This document shows positions 46,178 to 56,969 of a DNA stretch of 64,000 bases, piece after piece (position 1 is the stretch's first letter; every line of letters begins with the position of its first letter). The notes under the pieces are model-generated. The model did no database searches. It saw only the letters and a program-made list of their open reading frames with translations, and was not told the origin of the DNA. The stretch covers positions 62,001 to 126,000 of the forward strand of contig ML769522.1 of the NCBI GenBank assembly GCA_009733575.1, in the 5' to 3' direction. The DNA is from Gymnopus androsaceus JB14 (lineage: Eukaryota; Basidiomycota; Agaricomycetes; Agaricales; Omphalotaceae). The position numbers were made by a program, and so were the translations under genes.

Positions 46178-48240
46178 ATGTCTGTTATACAAAGGAAGCT
46201 TGTTATAGTTGGAGATGCATGTTGCGGAAAGGTGGGTTGATATTGAGCATATTTTGAGGCTAAACGCTCATTGAGGGACAGACAGCTTTGATCACACGGC
46301 TTGTTTACGGTTTCTTTCAACAAGTCAGTTTTTTTTGCATATTTTGCTTAAGCGTTCAGCTCAAGAAGATACTGTTTCATAGGCAGATATTCCCACTATC
46401 TTTGTCGAAAATCATGTTACCGATATTGAAGTGGATGGGAAGTGTGTTGAGCTGGATTTGTGGGATACAGCTGGATTAGATTTAGTGGTGGAGTCACACC
46501 ACTTGAATGATTTACGTAGAGGGAGCTATTCTGATTCACACATCGTTGCCCTGTGTTTTGGCATTGATTCTCCGACGTCACTCTCCCATGCAGAGGATGA
46601 GGTTTGTCAACTATTTCCAATTTTTTTGCATTTTTTTGAAGGGTTATAAATCTAGTTGATCAATCAAGTCAAATATTTCGGTCGGGATCTCCCTATCATC
46701 TTCATAGGCTGCAAAAGCGATCTTAGATATGATCCGAAGATAATCGAGGGACTTAGGAGGTGTGGGCAACGCCCAGTTACATATGAAGAGGTTTGTATCT
46801 AATATTCAACTGTTTGTCCAAGTCATTAAAAGTCATTTTCCTTCAATTTGCCACTAGGGCATAGCAGTCTCCAGGAAGATTGGTGCAATGATGTATTTGG
46901 AGTGCTCCTCAGCAACAGGTGCTGGGGTCCGTGAGGTGTTTCAAAATGCCACTCATGCAGCACTCCAACTTGAGATGCAATCTGAACCACAAAAGCTAGC
47001 TGGGCTCAAAGGATTGTTTGAGTTTTCCAAAGACAAACACAGGGAGAAGAAGGATCATCCAGTAGCTCCAGTTATTTATTCTAAGGAAGCAGAGGAGGAA
47101 ATTACCAGATACTATCTTGCTAGCACTGGTTCTACTGTTCCCCAATCTCTTCAATTATTCAGAATTTTAATTATTGGTAAGACTGGTTGTGGAAAGACTA
47201 CAATCCTCAGCAAGGTGAGCTTCAGTGTTGCATTATGCATAGCTTTACTATTCAGGCTTACTCATGTTCTTATGTAGGTATGTGGTGGAAATATGGTAAA
47301 TGATAACAAGATAGTATTCATAAATATCCTTGCTCATATTTTATATTTTATAGGTAGATGTACCAAGTACATCTGTGAGATACCACATCCATCTCAAAAT
47401 AGCTAGTCACTGATTTTTACCAACAGAGGGGTATCCATGATATTGAGAAGGAAATCAAATTTGATGGGAATGACAAGATGGTTGCTCATGATTCTGAGGG
47501 GTTTGAAGCAGGCCACAGCAAAGAGGTTGATGTTGTCAAGAATTTCATTGAACAAAGATCCAAGGAAGAGAATATCAATCTCAAGCTACATTTGATCTGG
47601 TGTGCAATTTCCTACTTTTTTATTTCATTTTAACAAAATATGCTATTAGGTACTGCATGGAAATGAATGCAAGGCCTATACAACATGCAGAAAAAGAATT
47701 TTTCTCAAATGAACTACAAGGTACTCACTGATGTGATTTATTCAGCCAGTCTAATCATATTATGACACTATTCAGTTCCTGTAGTTGCAATAATTACCAA
47801 GTTCGATGCCTTTGTCCAGGATATTCAGCAAAAAATTGAAGAGGATGCAGAAGGAGAAGGGAAAGAAGTTGATGATAATGAAATTGAGGAGGAGGCCATT
47901 AAAGAGGCAACAGACAAGTTTGAGAAGCACTATCAGCAACCTCTACAAAGATTGCCATACCCTCCAAGTGCTGTTGTGGCTTTAGCAGATGGTAAGTAGA
48001 CAATGATTATGATTTTTGGAGCCACTGAACATTGTGTTATAGTTCACAAGTCAACCCCAGATAATACCCAATTGAATCAATTAATCCAGGAAACAATGAA
48101 TGCGCTAGAGCCTAAGGATCACAGAGCAGCTGGAGAAGGAGAAGAAGCTGAGAAAGTTTCACGATCTCAGCACCTTCTTTGCTATTGCCCAGAATGCAGA
48201 CACAAAGACTAAACTCATCACATCTACTATGTGCGTAACT
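46178..48240 (+). CDS. Rho-like GTPase fused to AIG1/Era-like P-loop domain, copy 2
   Basis: Exons 46178-46231, 46282-46323, 46383-46601 and 46656 onward join in frame. Rho half: G1 RKLVIVGDACCGKT, G2 PTIFVEN, G3 LWDTAG, G4 [10 protein letters not shown] (Cys replaces the usual Thr/Asn), G5 YLECSS, then GVREVFQNATHAAL. There is no CAAX box; the chain runs on through a basic linker (KDKHREKKD) into a second GTPase: G1 LIIGKTGCGKTT, G3 AHDSEGFEAG, G4 IITKFDAF, with an acidic insert (EEDAEGEGKEVDDNEIEEE) after it. The end reads NALEPK, then needs one base removed at 48116-48117 to continue as LRKFHDLSTFFAIAQNAD. Either that is an indel or the end is broken. Possibly a membrane or stress GTPase; role unknown. 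Confidence 0.8.
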
Positions 48241-48361
48241 CCCAAAGACTAGCTCAGCATGTCAATTTTACTGACTCACTTTGTACGTACTTCAGAAATG
48301 GGATGTTTTGTGAGCAGTATAGCTTCATTTACATGCCATTGTACTGACTAGTGTTGAACAG

Positions 48362-49222
48362 GGAATTATGACCGACAGTCTATTCCATTGGTTCGCAGTG
48401 GCCCTTTTATTGATACATGGGAAACAATTTGGACAAAGAGATCAAATGGGTCATTGGCAGTGGCATCATTGCGTGAAAAGGTATGTTGGCACTACAGTGC
48501 TTGCAAAAACATACTGATTCATCTAATTTTCTTCGTCACTGGCAGCAGCTGGTGTATGAACTAGCTATGCTCGACCACAGCTCACGAATCATTGGTTACC
48601 CAGGCTCAATATTGCTGAATTACAAGATAGTGACCGGCAGTATATTGCGCGATTATATATATGTCGATCAGAACAACTGGTTGCAGGTATATCTCAAATC
48701 TCAATTATGTTGATCCATGGGATTGACCTCCTCATTTCAATAGACACAACATTGGTAATGGAGAAAATATACATCCACAATATTCAAGACAAGGATGAAC
48801 TCAAGGCTCTGGTCATTTGGTATAATGAGCAGAGCAAGACGGCCAAATATATCCAACAAGAGATAATGAAGCTGTATCACATCAGGAAGCGCAATGGCTT
48901 CAAAATGCCCTCATCCTTTACAACTGAAGCTGCTCGACCCTTGGTCAATATTGTTTGCAATACGGCCACTGGAAGCAATGCTGTCACAGGAGAATTGAGG
49001 AGTCAGAGAATTGAGGAAGTCATATTATCGTTATTAACTCTTGATGTGCATATATGTACCAGTGTACTTAGATGCATTCCTAAGTTATTGCTGGCTGTCA
49101 AGAGGATGTCGAGCCATGGCCTCCAACAGTTATATCGAACAGCTCCTGTATGGTTAGTGGCAATGCACTGCGCGATGAGAGTATATACGTATAGAGTTTC
49201 CGCTCGATTGCGACATACTTAA
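48362..49222 (+). pseudogene. Unrecognised coding remnant
   Basis: Several pieces look protein-coding but I could not assign a family: NYDRQSIPLVRSGPF and IDTWETIWTKRSNG up to a GTATGT donor near 48480, NIAELQDSDRQYIARLYIC near 48615-48690, then EKIYIHNIQDKDELKALVIW and KYIQQEIMKLYHIRKRNGF. Frames change between pieces. It may be the tail of the dual GTPase gene or a separate broken gene. Confidence 0.35.
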
Positions 49223-49490
49223 TGCTGCAAATCTTTGAAAATTTGATCTTTTAATCTGGGGTAACTGGTTGTGGTAAGATGCATGTTGACATAATTTCTC
49301 CTTTTCGACGATGCATTGGTATAGACGTTGAAAGGAACTGATCATATTTCTCGCTTTGACATTGGTAAGCGCTCTTGGTAGCGGGCCGCCTTTTAACAAC
49401 CTTTTAACGATTGAACTTGCACTTGCATGTTCTGCTTGACGCACACCTCCGGATTCCAACGTCGCCTTTTTCTATTCGTTCCTAAATCAT

Positions 49491-51050
49491 ATGGCTCAAT
49501 ATCTCGCTCAGAATCGCATAGATGGGCCATTATGGCTTGAGCCCGACGAACTATTCTTCATTCGAACTCGCCTCGCTGCATCAGAAACCCGGGCAGAGCA
49601 CCTTATAAATGAACTAAAGCTCCAAGATTTAGATGAGACTCATACCTCGGAGCTAATCCATCGAAAAGATGCAACGCTCGTCGAAATCGCTTCTCTTCGA
49701 AACATTCTCTCTCCCATCCGTCGAATACCATTCGAAATTCTTTCCGATATCTTCCAGCTTTCATGTCTTCCTGAGGACGGGATCTTCACATCCGACTATG
49801 ATATTGTCCGCTTCACATCCAGAATTTCCTGCGTATGTGTGGCTTGGAGAAGCATTGCGCATAGTACCCCTCAAATCTGGTCGAAAATCTGTCTGTCAGT
49901 GCGCAAGCACCCCAAAGTCTTCGTCGCAGATGTTATTTGGATAAAAGATTGGATCGAAAGGAGTAAAGGTCTTCCCTTGGAGTTGTATCTAAACTTGGTC
50001 ATTAATATTGGTGAAGGTCTCGACCGTCAAGCAGCCCAGATCATCAATTCCGTCCTCGCCTTTCGTCACTGTATCCGCTTGCTAAGCATAACAGCGTTTC
50101 CAAAGACATTCCTTCCTCTTTTCCGTCTTCCGCGATCCTCCTTGCCTTTATTGGAGAAAGTGTTTCTTAGCATGTGTTGTCGGGATTCCGACGCTCGAAC
50201 TATCCTGAATAGTTTCCCTCGTGGAATCGAAGCCTTCCTAGAAACACCTCAGGTTAAAGCATGTCAGCATCGACGAACCTGAAGATGCCAGTTCTATGTT
50301 GGAAGCCTTGGTGCTTCCACTTGAGCAGTTGACCTCACTCGAAATAAAATCGGTCTCCAAATCGCCGAGCTATCTTGGAGGATGCTTTGACCTGGGTTTC
50401 TACCAGGAGAGAGTATGCGCGTGTAAATCCCTTGTCAATCTCACACTCGATTTTTCACAACGATACTTTAAACGCGTTTGGCCTCGCTGACATCTGTCTT
50501 ACGACTCTGAAATCCCTCGATATATCGTCCATGGGTACTCGAGATGTTGACATCCTACAGGGTCTCACTACACCCCTCCTTGAAGATTTAACTATTCGAT
50601 GGGTCGGAAAGAATAGTTCTGCCGACATCTGCTAGAAATGTGATTGGGCTTCAGAATCGTTCTGCAGTTGCACTCTCGTCGCTTGTCGCTCAACTTGAAT
50701 ACTCTACTCGAGTCCGTCTCGTGATCCAGAACCTATTACGGAACATGTTATTTCCGATCCTCGCTTCATTTCCTACAGTCATGTCGCTTCGGATCGATGC
50801 TACGGCCTAAAGAAAGTGCCAGGGAGCAGAATCTAGTTGCGTACGATGTAAATCCTCTCATTCAAGCCATGATCCACACCAGAGGTCAGTCCTGGTCATT
50901 CAGCTGCAGCCTTCTTCCCAAGCTCATCGATTTCGAGCTGTTTGCCAACATTTATCCTTCGGACCTGCGAGCTCATGGATTCATTCGCGTCGGTGGAGGC
51001 CAGACAATACGGAGTTGGACGCGTCTGACGATAATGTTCATGGAGTAGCT
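49491..51050 (+). pseudogene. F-box-like leucine-rich protein, frameshifted
   Basis: The N-terminus is a coiled coil (ELFFIRTRLAASETRAEHL), followed by LSPIRRIPFEILSDIFQLS, the F-box form typical of Agaricomycete families, and VCVAWRSIAHSTPQIWS. Long leucine-rich strands follow. The frame is open to about 50250, then shifts: RLKHVSIDEPEDASSM is in another frame, and further shifts near 50465 and 50630 are needed for HNDTLNAFGLADICLTTLK and the later VMSLRIDATA. Either a recent pseudogene or several indels. It is the apparent source of the relic at 41370-41700. Confidence 0.75.
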
Positions 51051-51292
51051 CGATTGCGAAACCTGAGTTTGCCGGGCGTATGGATTTTGGAGCTGTTCAA
51101 TAAGTTCTAACTTGACCACGTTTACTGCATACTAGAGTAGCGCAAAGACATTAGCTGGATTAACGAACTGTAAATTTCATTGTTTTGTAGTCGAATACTT
51201 ATCAAATGTACTCTTGTTCAACCGAGCTCGTTAGAAACATTAGTTGGATACTAAAGTGAGGTGAGATAGCATTCCTACGACTCTGTACTTCA

Positions 51293-52840
51293 TTACAACT
51301 CGGCCCATCCACTATCTGAATCCTCGCCACCGCTGACTACAGCCAAGATAAACACAATGACACTAGCTCCCAGTCTCATACCCAAGACCACGATATAGTT
51401 GACCGATGCCTGTATTCTTAAAGAAGCCTTCGTCGTCATCCTTCTTCGTGTGTGCAGTATACTGTGATCAGAACCAGCACTAGCACGACTCGCTCGCCTC
51501 TTCTTCGCATGTCGATTAAGCGGCACATCCGAACGCTCTTCAGTAATAATATGCCAAAGCGTGTCAACGACGCCATAATAAGGCTTCGGACGCAGCTCCA
51601 CACAACCGTTAATGGGCTTGGCCGTACCCCGAGTCTGCACCTGCAATCTCCTCCTCACAGTCTCGAAAGGCAAGGTCAACAATAATCCAATACAGCTCCC
51701 AGCGAGCTCCGCGATACCCCAAGCAATCGGATTATTTTCTTCTGTAATCCTTGCGCCGACGTATGACGCGATGATTCCAGGAAGAGCGAGAGAGACGAGA
51801 GGGCGGAATGCACAGTCGATTATGGTCGGGAAGAGCAGGTTGGGATGAAGGTAGATTCCTTTTAATCCTCCCTTCGTCCCGGATAATTTGGGATAGTGCG
51901 TCTATAGGACCAGAGTAGGATTTATACCTGGGAATGAAGGATTGGACGATCATGCGTGTACGGATGAGGTCGAGAGGGGAGAGTATGAACCCTGTTATGA
52001 GGTGAGATGCGACGGGAAGAAGGATAGGTGGTTGGTGGAATAGCGTATTTGAAGGGAAGAAGAGAGACTGGAGGATGTTGTTGATTATGGGTTGGAGTGT
52101 TGAAGCCAGGACTTCTGTGGCGCACGAAGTTAGCAGGCCTGATGGATTTTTTAGCATAGTTCAAAATGAATGTAAGAGGTCGGAGATTTACCTTTCCATA
52201 AAGCTAACCAACCTTCGCTTCGGAAACGGCCTATTCGTTTCATCATTCCCCATACACCGTCCTGCGGACCAACAGGTATGATATACTCTGGCCTAGAGCC
52301 TTCATCTCGAATTGGGGCATGATCATTCCGAGGAATTTCTCGAGAAGTTGTTGATGTTGCTTCGGGATCAGCGAAATACGAGTCGTCTTCATCTGAGTCA
52401 CTCGTCTGTACTAGAATGTAAATATATAAGCAGAAATAAACAAAATTTTAGCCTACCTCTTCCTCTTCGGCCACTTCTTGAACAAGGTCTGAATCTTGAA
52501 CGTCTCTCGGAACCCATTGTACTTGAAGAAGCAGCTTGCCGACTTCCCAAGGCATTGCTATAGCAGTACTCGTGTACTGAAGCATAGCTGATGCCAGAAC
52601 TGTCTTGAGAACTCGAATGAGATCAATATCGGAGACGGAAACATCATTCAGGTCGGGAGAAAGGTCGAATATAGAGTTATGAGATGCTCCAGAGCGGGAT
52701 TTCCATTGGAATGGAATTGTACTGGGACCGGGAGTGGAGCTTGAACCAGAAGCAGCTGCGGGAGCTGGGGAAGCCTGCGTAAATGACCAAGCTGAAGATG
52801 GGTCGGAATAGAGGTCTCGAAGGGAAGAGGACGAGTTCAT
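51293..52840 (-). CDS. UGO1: Ugo1-like mitochondrial carrier-fold fusion protein, two apparent indels
   Basis: Ugo1 is an outer mitochondrial membrane protein of the carrier fold that links Fzo1 and Mgm1 during fusion. The N-terminus is Ser/Pro-rich (SSLRDLYSDPSSAWSF). Carrier-like repeats follow: LASAMLQYTSTAIAMPWEVG..LLQVQWVP, LITGFILSPLDLIRTRMIVQ and AGSCIGLLLTLPFETVRRRL; the last two keep a P-x-(D/E)-x-x-(K/R) signature. The C-terminus is LGASVIVFILAVVSGGEDSD, ending WAEL. Frame breaks by one extra base at 51869 (expected RDEGGLKGIYLHPN) and at 51380 (expected LYRGLGMRLGAS). Flanking residues are fully conserved in type, so sequence error is likely. Confidence 0.85.
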
Positions 52841-53554
52841 TGCATAGTTTTAAGTTACTGTCTGGAGATGATGACGGCGTTCGGCAGGTTTTGGATGCAG
52901 AGACAAACAACGTGCGTCATCAGGTCAGTGTCAGACTCAGTTGTCCTCCAGCAATATTAATCCTCTTCTGGTCCCTGGATCTTCGCGATTGTGGGGTGTT
53001 AGCTCTGGCAACCATAAACTGTCGGAATTCGAAGGGTAACTCCGATAGCACGAAGGGTCATGCCTTCAGAAGCGACTATGGACCATCAGATAAAGGACTT
53101 GCGGTGCCTCTGCCTCGCCGCTGCCGGATGGTCTAGCTGTATCCTTTCGCACATTTACAAATCGCCTCCGTCGATTCTTCCAATTCGAGTTCGTGCACCT
53201 ACTGTGACGTCCAATGGCAGCTGGTACTAGTTATATTTATTGGCTGAATCCTGTCTGTTCACAACGCTGTTCTGGTGCCTTGCTCCATCGAAGATTCACT
53301 CCGAGTCGGAAATCTGCACTTTGTACTGACCTGTATACTTCCTTAACCACACTAGGGACTTCTTTACGGTGAATACTCATCCTTTCGACCCTTTTCTGAA
53401 GCCAACGATTAAGCAGATACTGTCTACTTACTCTGCACCACTGCCGCCATACTCGGACCCGAAATGAACCTGCACAGCAAGTGCATCTAGTGAACGGTTT
53501 AAAGGACGAGTGGGGCAGCATCTGTTGTAGCCATCGCTCAGCCATCACTCAGCC

Positions 53555-54547
53555 ATGTTCTCGAGCTCGAGACTATTTTCTTTTATTGTCCTTCTAGGAC
53601 TACTTGCTCTTCAGACACTCGCGCAATCAAATGTAGTCGTGTATAACGCCAGTGTGAGTCTCGTTAGTGCTTAGTATGAACCTATACTAGAAAAAAAAAT
53701 CTAATTTTAACTCCCTACTCGGATGACCGCCTTCATTGTAGTATGACGACCTTACCGCAGACGAATTCGGTATTCCCCTCACCAGATACGAAGAGTTAGA
53801 TTACACCAACTGGGATGTCTTCAGTCTCGAACCCCTGGACCTTGCTGCGACTAGTTCTCCCCCGAACCTCATTGGCTTGATCGATGGAGCCAACATTGGT
53901 TACATGTTCGTCTGACGAATTCGGTATTCCCCTCACCAGATACGAAGAGTTAGATTACACCAACTGGGATGTCTTCAGTCTCGAACCCCTGGACCTTGCT
54001 GCGACTAGTTCTCCCCCGAACCTCATTGGCTTGATCGATGGAGCCAACATTGGTTACATGTTCGTCTCTAATGGACGAATTCGGTATTCCCCTCACCAGA
54101 TACGAAGAGTTAGATTACACCAACTGGGATGTCTTCAGTCTCGAACCCCTGGACCTTGCTGCGACTAGTTCTCCCCCGAACCTCATTGGCTTGATCGATG
54201 GAGCCAACATTGGTTACATGTTCGTCTCTAATGCGAGTCGCTCGTTCAACTTGACCGGGTTTTACTTTGGTTGCACGCCGTTGGATGGCGAGACTTTTTT
54301 GGTTGTAGGGGAATCTTGTACAGTGCTAGTGACAGGGTACTCGAACGGACAGCAGATAGCTCAGGGCGAATATTTATATAAGAGTGTGCTTGCTGATATC
54401 GCTGAGCCGCTGCAAAATGTTCCGGGATTGGGCAGAGTGTTCGTGGGTTTGGACGAGGTTAAGTTCCAGGTTGCATCCCCGGTGGGTGATTTACAGCCTG
54501 TACCAGGATTGGATAACCTTCAGTATGTTATGTATGACAAGTTCTAG
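53555..54547 (+). pseudogene. Secreted protein A, disrupted by internal triplication
   Basis: Exon 1 (53555-53653) encodes a signal peptide (SFIVLLGLLALQTLAQ). The intron ends in a proper TAG at 53741, and exon 2 begins YDDLTADEFGIPLTRYEELD. A segment of 154-160 bp is then present three times without a single difference (from 53761, 53915 and 54075). Because 154 and 160 are not multiples of three, the frame hits TGA at 53913 after GYMFV. The sequence after the third copy is complete: NLTGFYFGC, VVGESCTVLVTGYSNGQQ, VFVGLDEVKFQVAS, LDNLQYVMYDKF. The fold looks like a beta-rich extracellular domain of unknown role. Confidence 0.82.
53761..54230. repeat. Three perfect tandem copies of a ~155-bp coding segment
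   Basis: Units start ACGAATTCGGTATTCC at 53761, 53915 and 54075; all three are identical over about 153 bases. Junctions differ: the first two units join after GTTCGTCTG, the next after GTTCGTCTCTAATGG. Either a very recent expansion or an assembly artefact. Confidence 0.92.
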
Positions 54548-55690
54548 CTGCCAATTCCAGTCAGAGGCAGTTGCGTTACATACTTTTCCTCGTGTGTTGT
54601 AAACTATACTAGGGGTCTGGGCTGATCTCCGAGTTCTAATTCTCTTCCATTCAACACATCATATTCTTGGGTTTAGATTCTCTACATTCCCATAGCTTTT
54701 AGGAGTCGCACATCAAGTTCTGCGAGAGATGAACTGTGGGACGTGAACAAGTCGCATCGAAGCGTTTGGCAAGTAGAAGGTTTTGGATGCAGAGACAAAT
54801 AACGTGCGTCATCAGGTCAATTGACAGGCCAAAGCGTAACTTAAACTTGCCAGCAATCCTTGAGCAATCCTCCAGGAAGGCTCCTCCTCTGGTTCTTCGC
54901 GACTGTGAGGAATTAGCTGACAATGATAAACTACCGGAATTTGAAGGGTAGCTCCGATAGCACGAAGGGTCATCGATGAAGTGACTATGGACCGTCAGAA
55001 GGTGAACAAGTACTACATTTTGAAGGATTTGCGTGTCTCTGCCTCTCCGCTGCCTGGATTATGAACGGTCTAGTTGTAAAATTCTTTTCATTCTGTCTCA
55101 CATTTAGAGATTACTTCCCTCGTACCAGCACTGCCATTTCATTTTCCAGAGCTCCTTCTTGGGCTCTAATCGTTCACCGCTAATAAAAAGAATAAATCTG
55201 GTGCAAAACGGACCCCAGGCTCTATTACGCCCATGAAGGACTCGATCCTTAATCTCAACACTCAACGTCATCGTACTGGACCTGTCTGCGGTTACTGAGA
55301 TGACAAGTCTTCTCTGGTTTACTCTGGTTCTCGGCTGCAGTTATTGAATTCTTCCAATTCGAGTTCGTGCGCCTACTGTGAATTCCAATGGCAGATGGTA
55401 CTAGCTGTTGCCTGACCCCTGTCTGTTCACAACGCTGTTCTGGTGCTTTGCTCCATCGAAGAATGACAAGGAAATCTGCACTTTGTACTGACCTGTATAC
55501 TCCGTTAACCACGCTAGGCACTTCCTTACGGTAAATACTTATTCTTTCGACTCTTCTCTGAAGCTAACGGTTAAGCAGGTACTGTCTACTTACTCTGCAC
55601 CCTGCCGCCATACTCGGACCCTGCACAGTAAGTGTATCTAGTGAACGGTTTGAAAGACGAGTAATATAGCATCTGTTTCAGCCATCGTTC

Positions 55691-56407
55691 ATGTTCTCGA
55701 GCTCGAAGCTACTTCCTTTTATTGTCCTTCTAGGAGTACTTGCTCTTCAGACACTTGCGCAATCAAATGTAGTCGTGTATAACGCCAGCGTGAGTCTCGT
55801 TAGTGCTTAGTATGAACCTATACTACTGGAATCTGATTTCAACTCTCTACTCGGGTGACCGCTTTCATTGTGGTATGACGACCTTACCACAGACGAATTT
55901 GGTGCTCCCTTCACCACGTACGAGGAGTTAGATTACACCAACTGGTCTTCAGCCTCGATCCCCCCTGCCGCAATTAGCTCGCCCCCGAACTTCATTGGCT
56001 TGATCGATGGAGCCAACATTGGCTACATGTTCGTCTCCAGTACAAGCCGCGCGTTCAACTTGATAGAGTTTTACTTTGGTTGCACGAGCTTGGTTGGCGG
56101 GACTTTGTTGGTCGTAAGGGAATCTTGTACGATGTTAGTGACAGTTTACTCGAACGGACAGCAAATAGCCCAGGGCGAATATGTATACTACAGTGTGCTT
56201 GCTGATGTCGCTGAGCCGCTGCAGAATGCTACGGGATTGGGCAATGTGTTCGTGGGTTTGGACGAGGTTAGGTTCCAGGTTGCCTCGGTGGGTGATTTAC
56301 AGCTTGCACCGGGATTGGATAACCTTCAGTATGTTATGTATGATTCAGATAAGTTCTGGCTGCCAATTCCAGTCAGAGGCAGTTGCGTTACATACTTTTC
56401 TCCATGA
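55691..56407 (+). CDS. Secreted protein B, tandem paralogue with altered splice acceptor
   Basis: Exon 1 (55691-55789) encodes 33 residues with a signal peptide (PFIVLLGVLALQTLAQ). Exon 2 is open to 56407: YDDLTTDEFGAPFTTYEELD, PPNFIGLIDGANIGYMFVSS, AFNLIEFYFGCTS, VYSNGQQIAQGEYVYYSVLA, LDNLQYVMYD and a longer tail ending SCVTYFSP. There is no internal repeat. The 3' splice site is odd: where A has CATTGTAG before TATGACG, B has CATTGTGG, so the AG is lost. The next AG (CCACAG, six codons on) would shift frame. Unless splicing uses a non-AG site, this copy is also inactive. Family not recognised. Confidence 0.7.
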
Positions 56408-56969
56408 ATTATCTACTAATAGGCTATAGGGGTTTGGCTTGTACCGACGAACCACCGAATTCAATTCTCCCCATTCAACACATCAGATTCTTGAGTCTGG
56501 ACAAGTTCCCGCAGCTTTTAGGAGTCATGCATCAAAGTTCTGTGAAAGATGAAATGCTGGGACGTGAGCAAATGTTCACCGCGGCCACAATTTCCGGAAG
56601 GTTTATTCAGGTTTATTCTCATCGAAGCCTTGAAGGTACTTACGAAGGAAGGCGCAGCACCAAGGCGGTACCGGGCGCGTATTCGGCGGCGTAAGTGCTG
56701 TCACTACCGTATAACCGAGACCGCGAGAAGAGTCAGGCGTTTTCCCTACTCCTTGCGTCAAATAGGGAAATCTCTCTAGCTTTATACCTAGCCAGCTAGC
56801 AGAAAGCTCGCCATCAACTCGCGCATAGGTTATAGTTTAACGTCGCGCCTAGGGCACGCGCAAGAAATAAGCGCCGCTGACATCACTGTCATTTTGACAT
56901 CAGGAGGAACACCCACACTTTCATTCTTGCCATCATCATCCCTCTCTTTTCTTTTTCTTTATTCTCACT
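56408..56969. promoter_or_regulatory. Intergenic, tricalbin promoter
   Basis: No gene seen. A pyrimidine-rich tract (CTCTCTTTTCTTTTTC, about 56942-56957) lies just before the tricalbin ATG, a common feature of basidiomycete promoters without TATA. Confidence 0.45.

Larger units (their letters stand above)
52841..55690. repeat. About 2.1-kb tandem duplication carrying a secreted-protein gene
   Basis: The left unit (about 52886-54600) and right unit (about 54778-56420) align along upstream sequence and gene. Examples are GGTTTTGGATGCAGAGACAA at 52890 and 54780, TTCACAACGCTGTTCTGGTG at 53254 and 55427, and GTTCTCGAGCTCGA at 53557 and 55693. Each unit contains one copy of the secreted protein gene with its promoter. 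The spacer carries nothing else recognisable. Confidence 0.85.
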
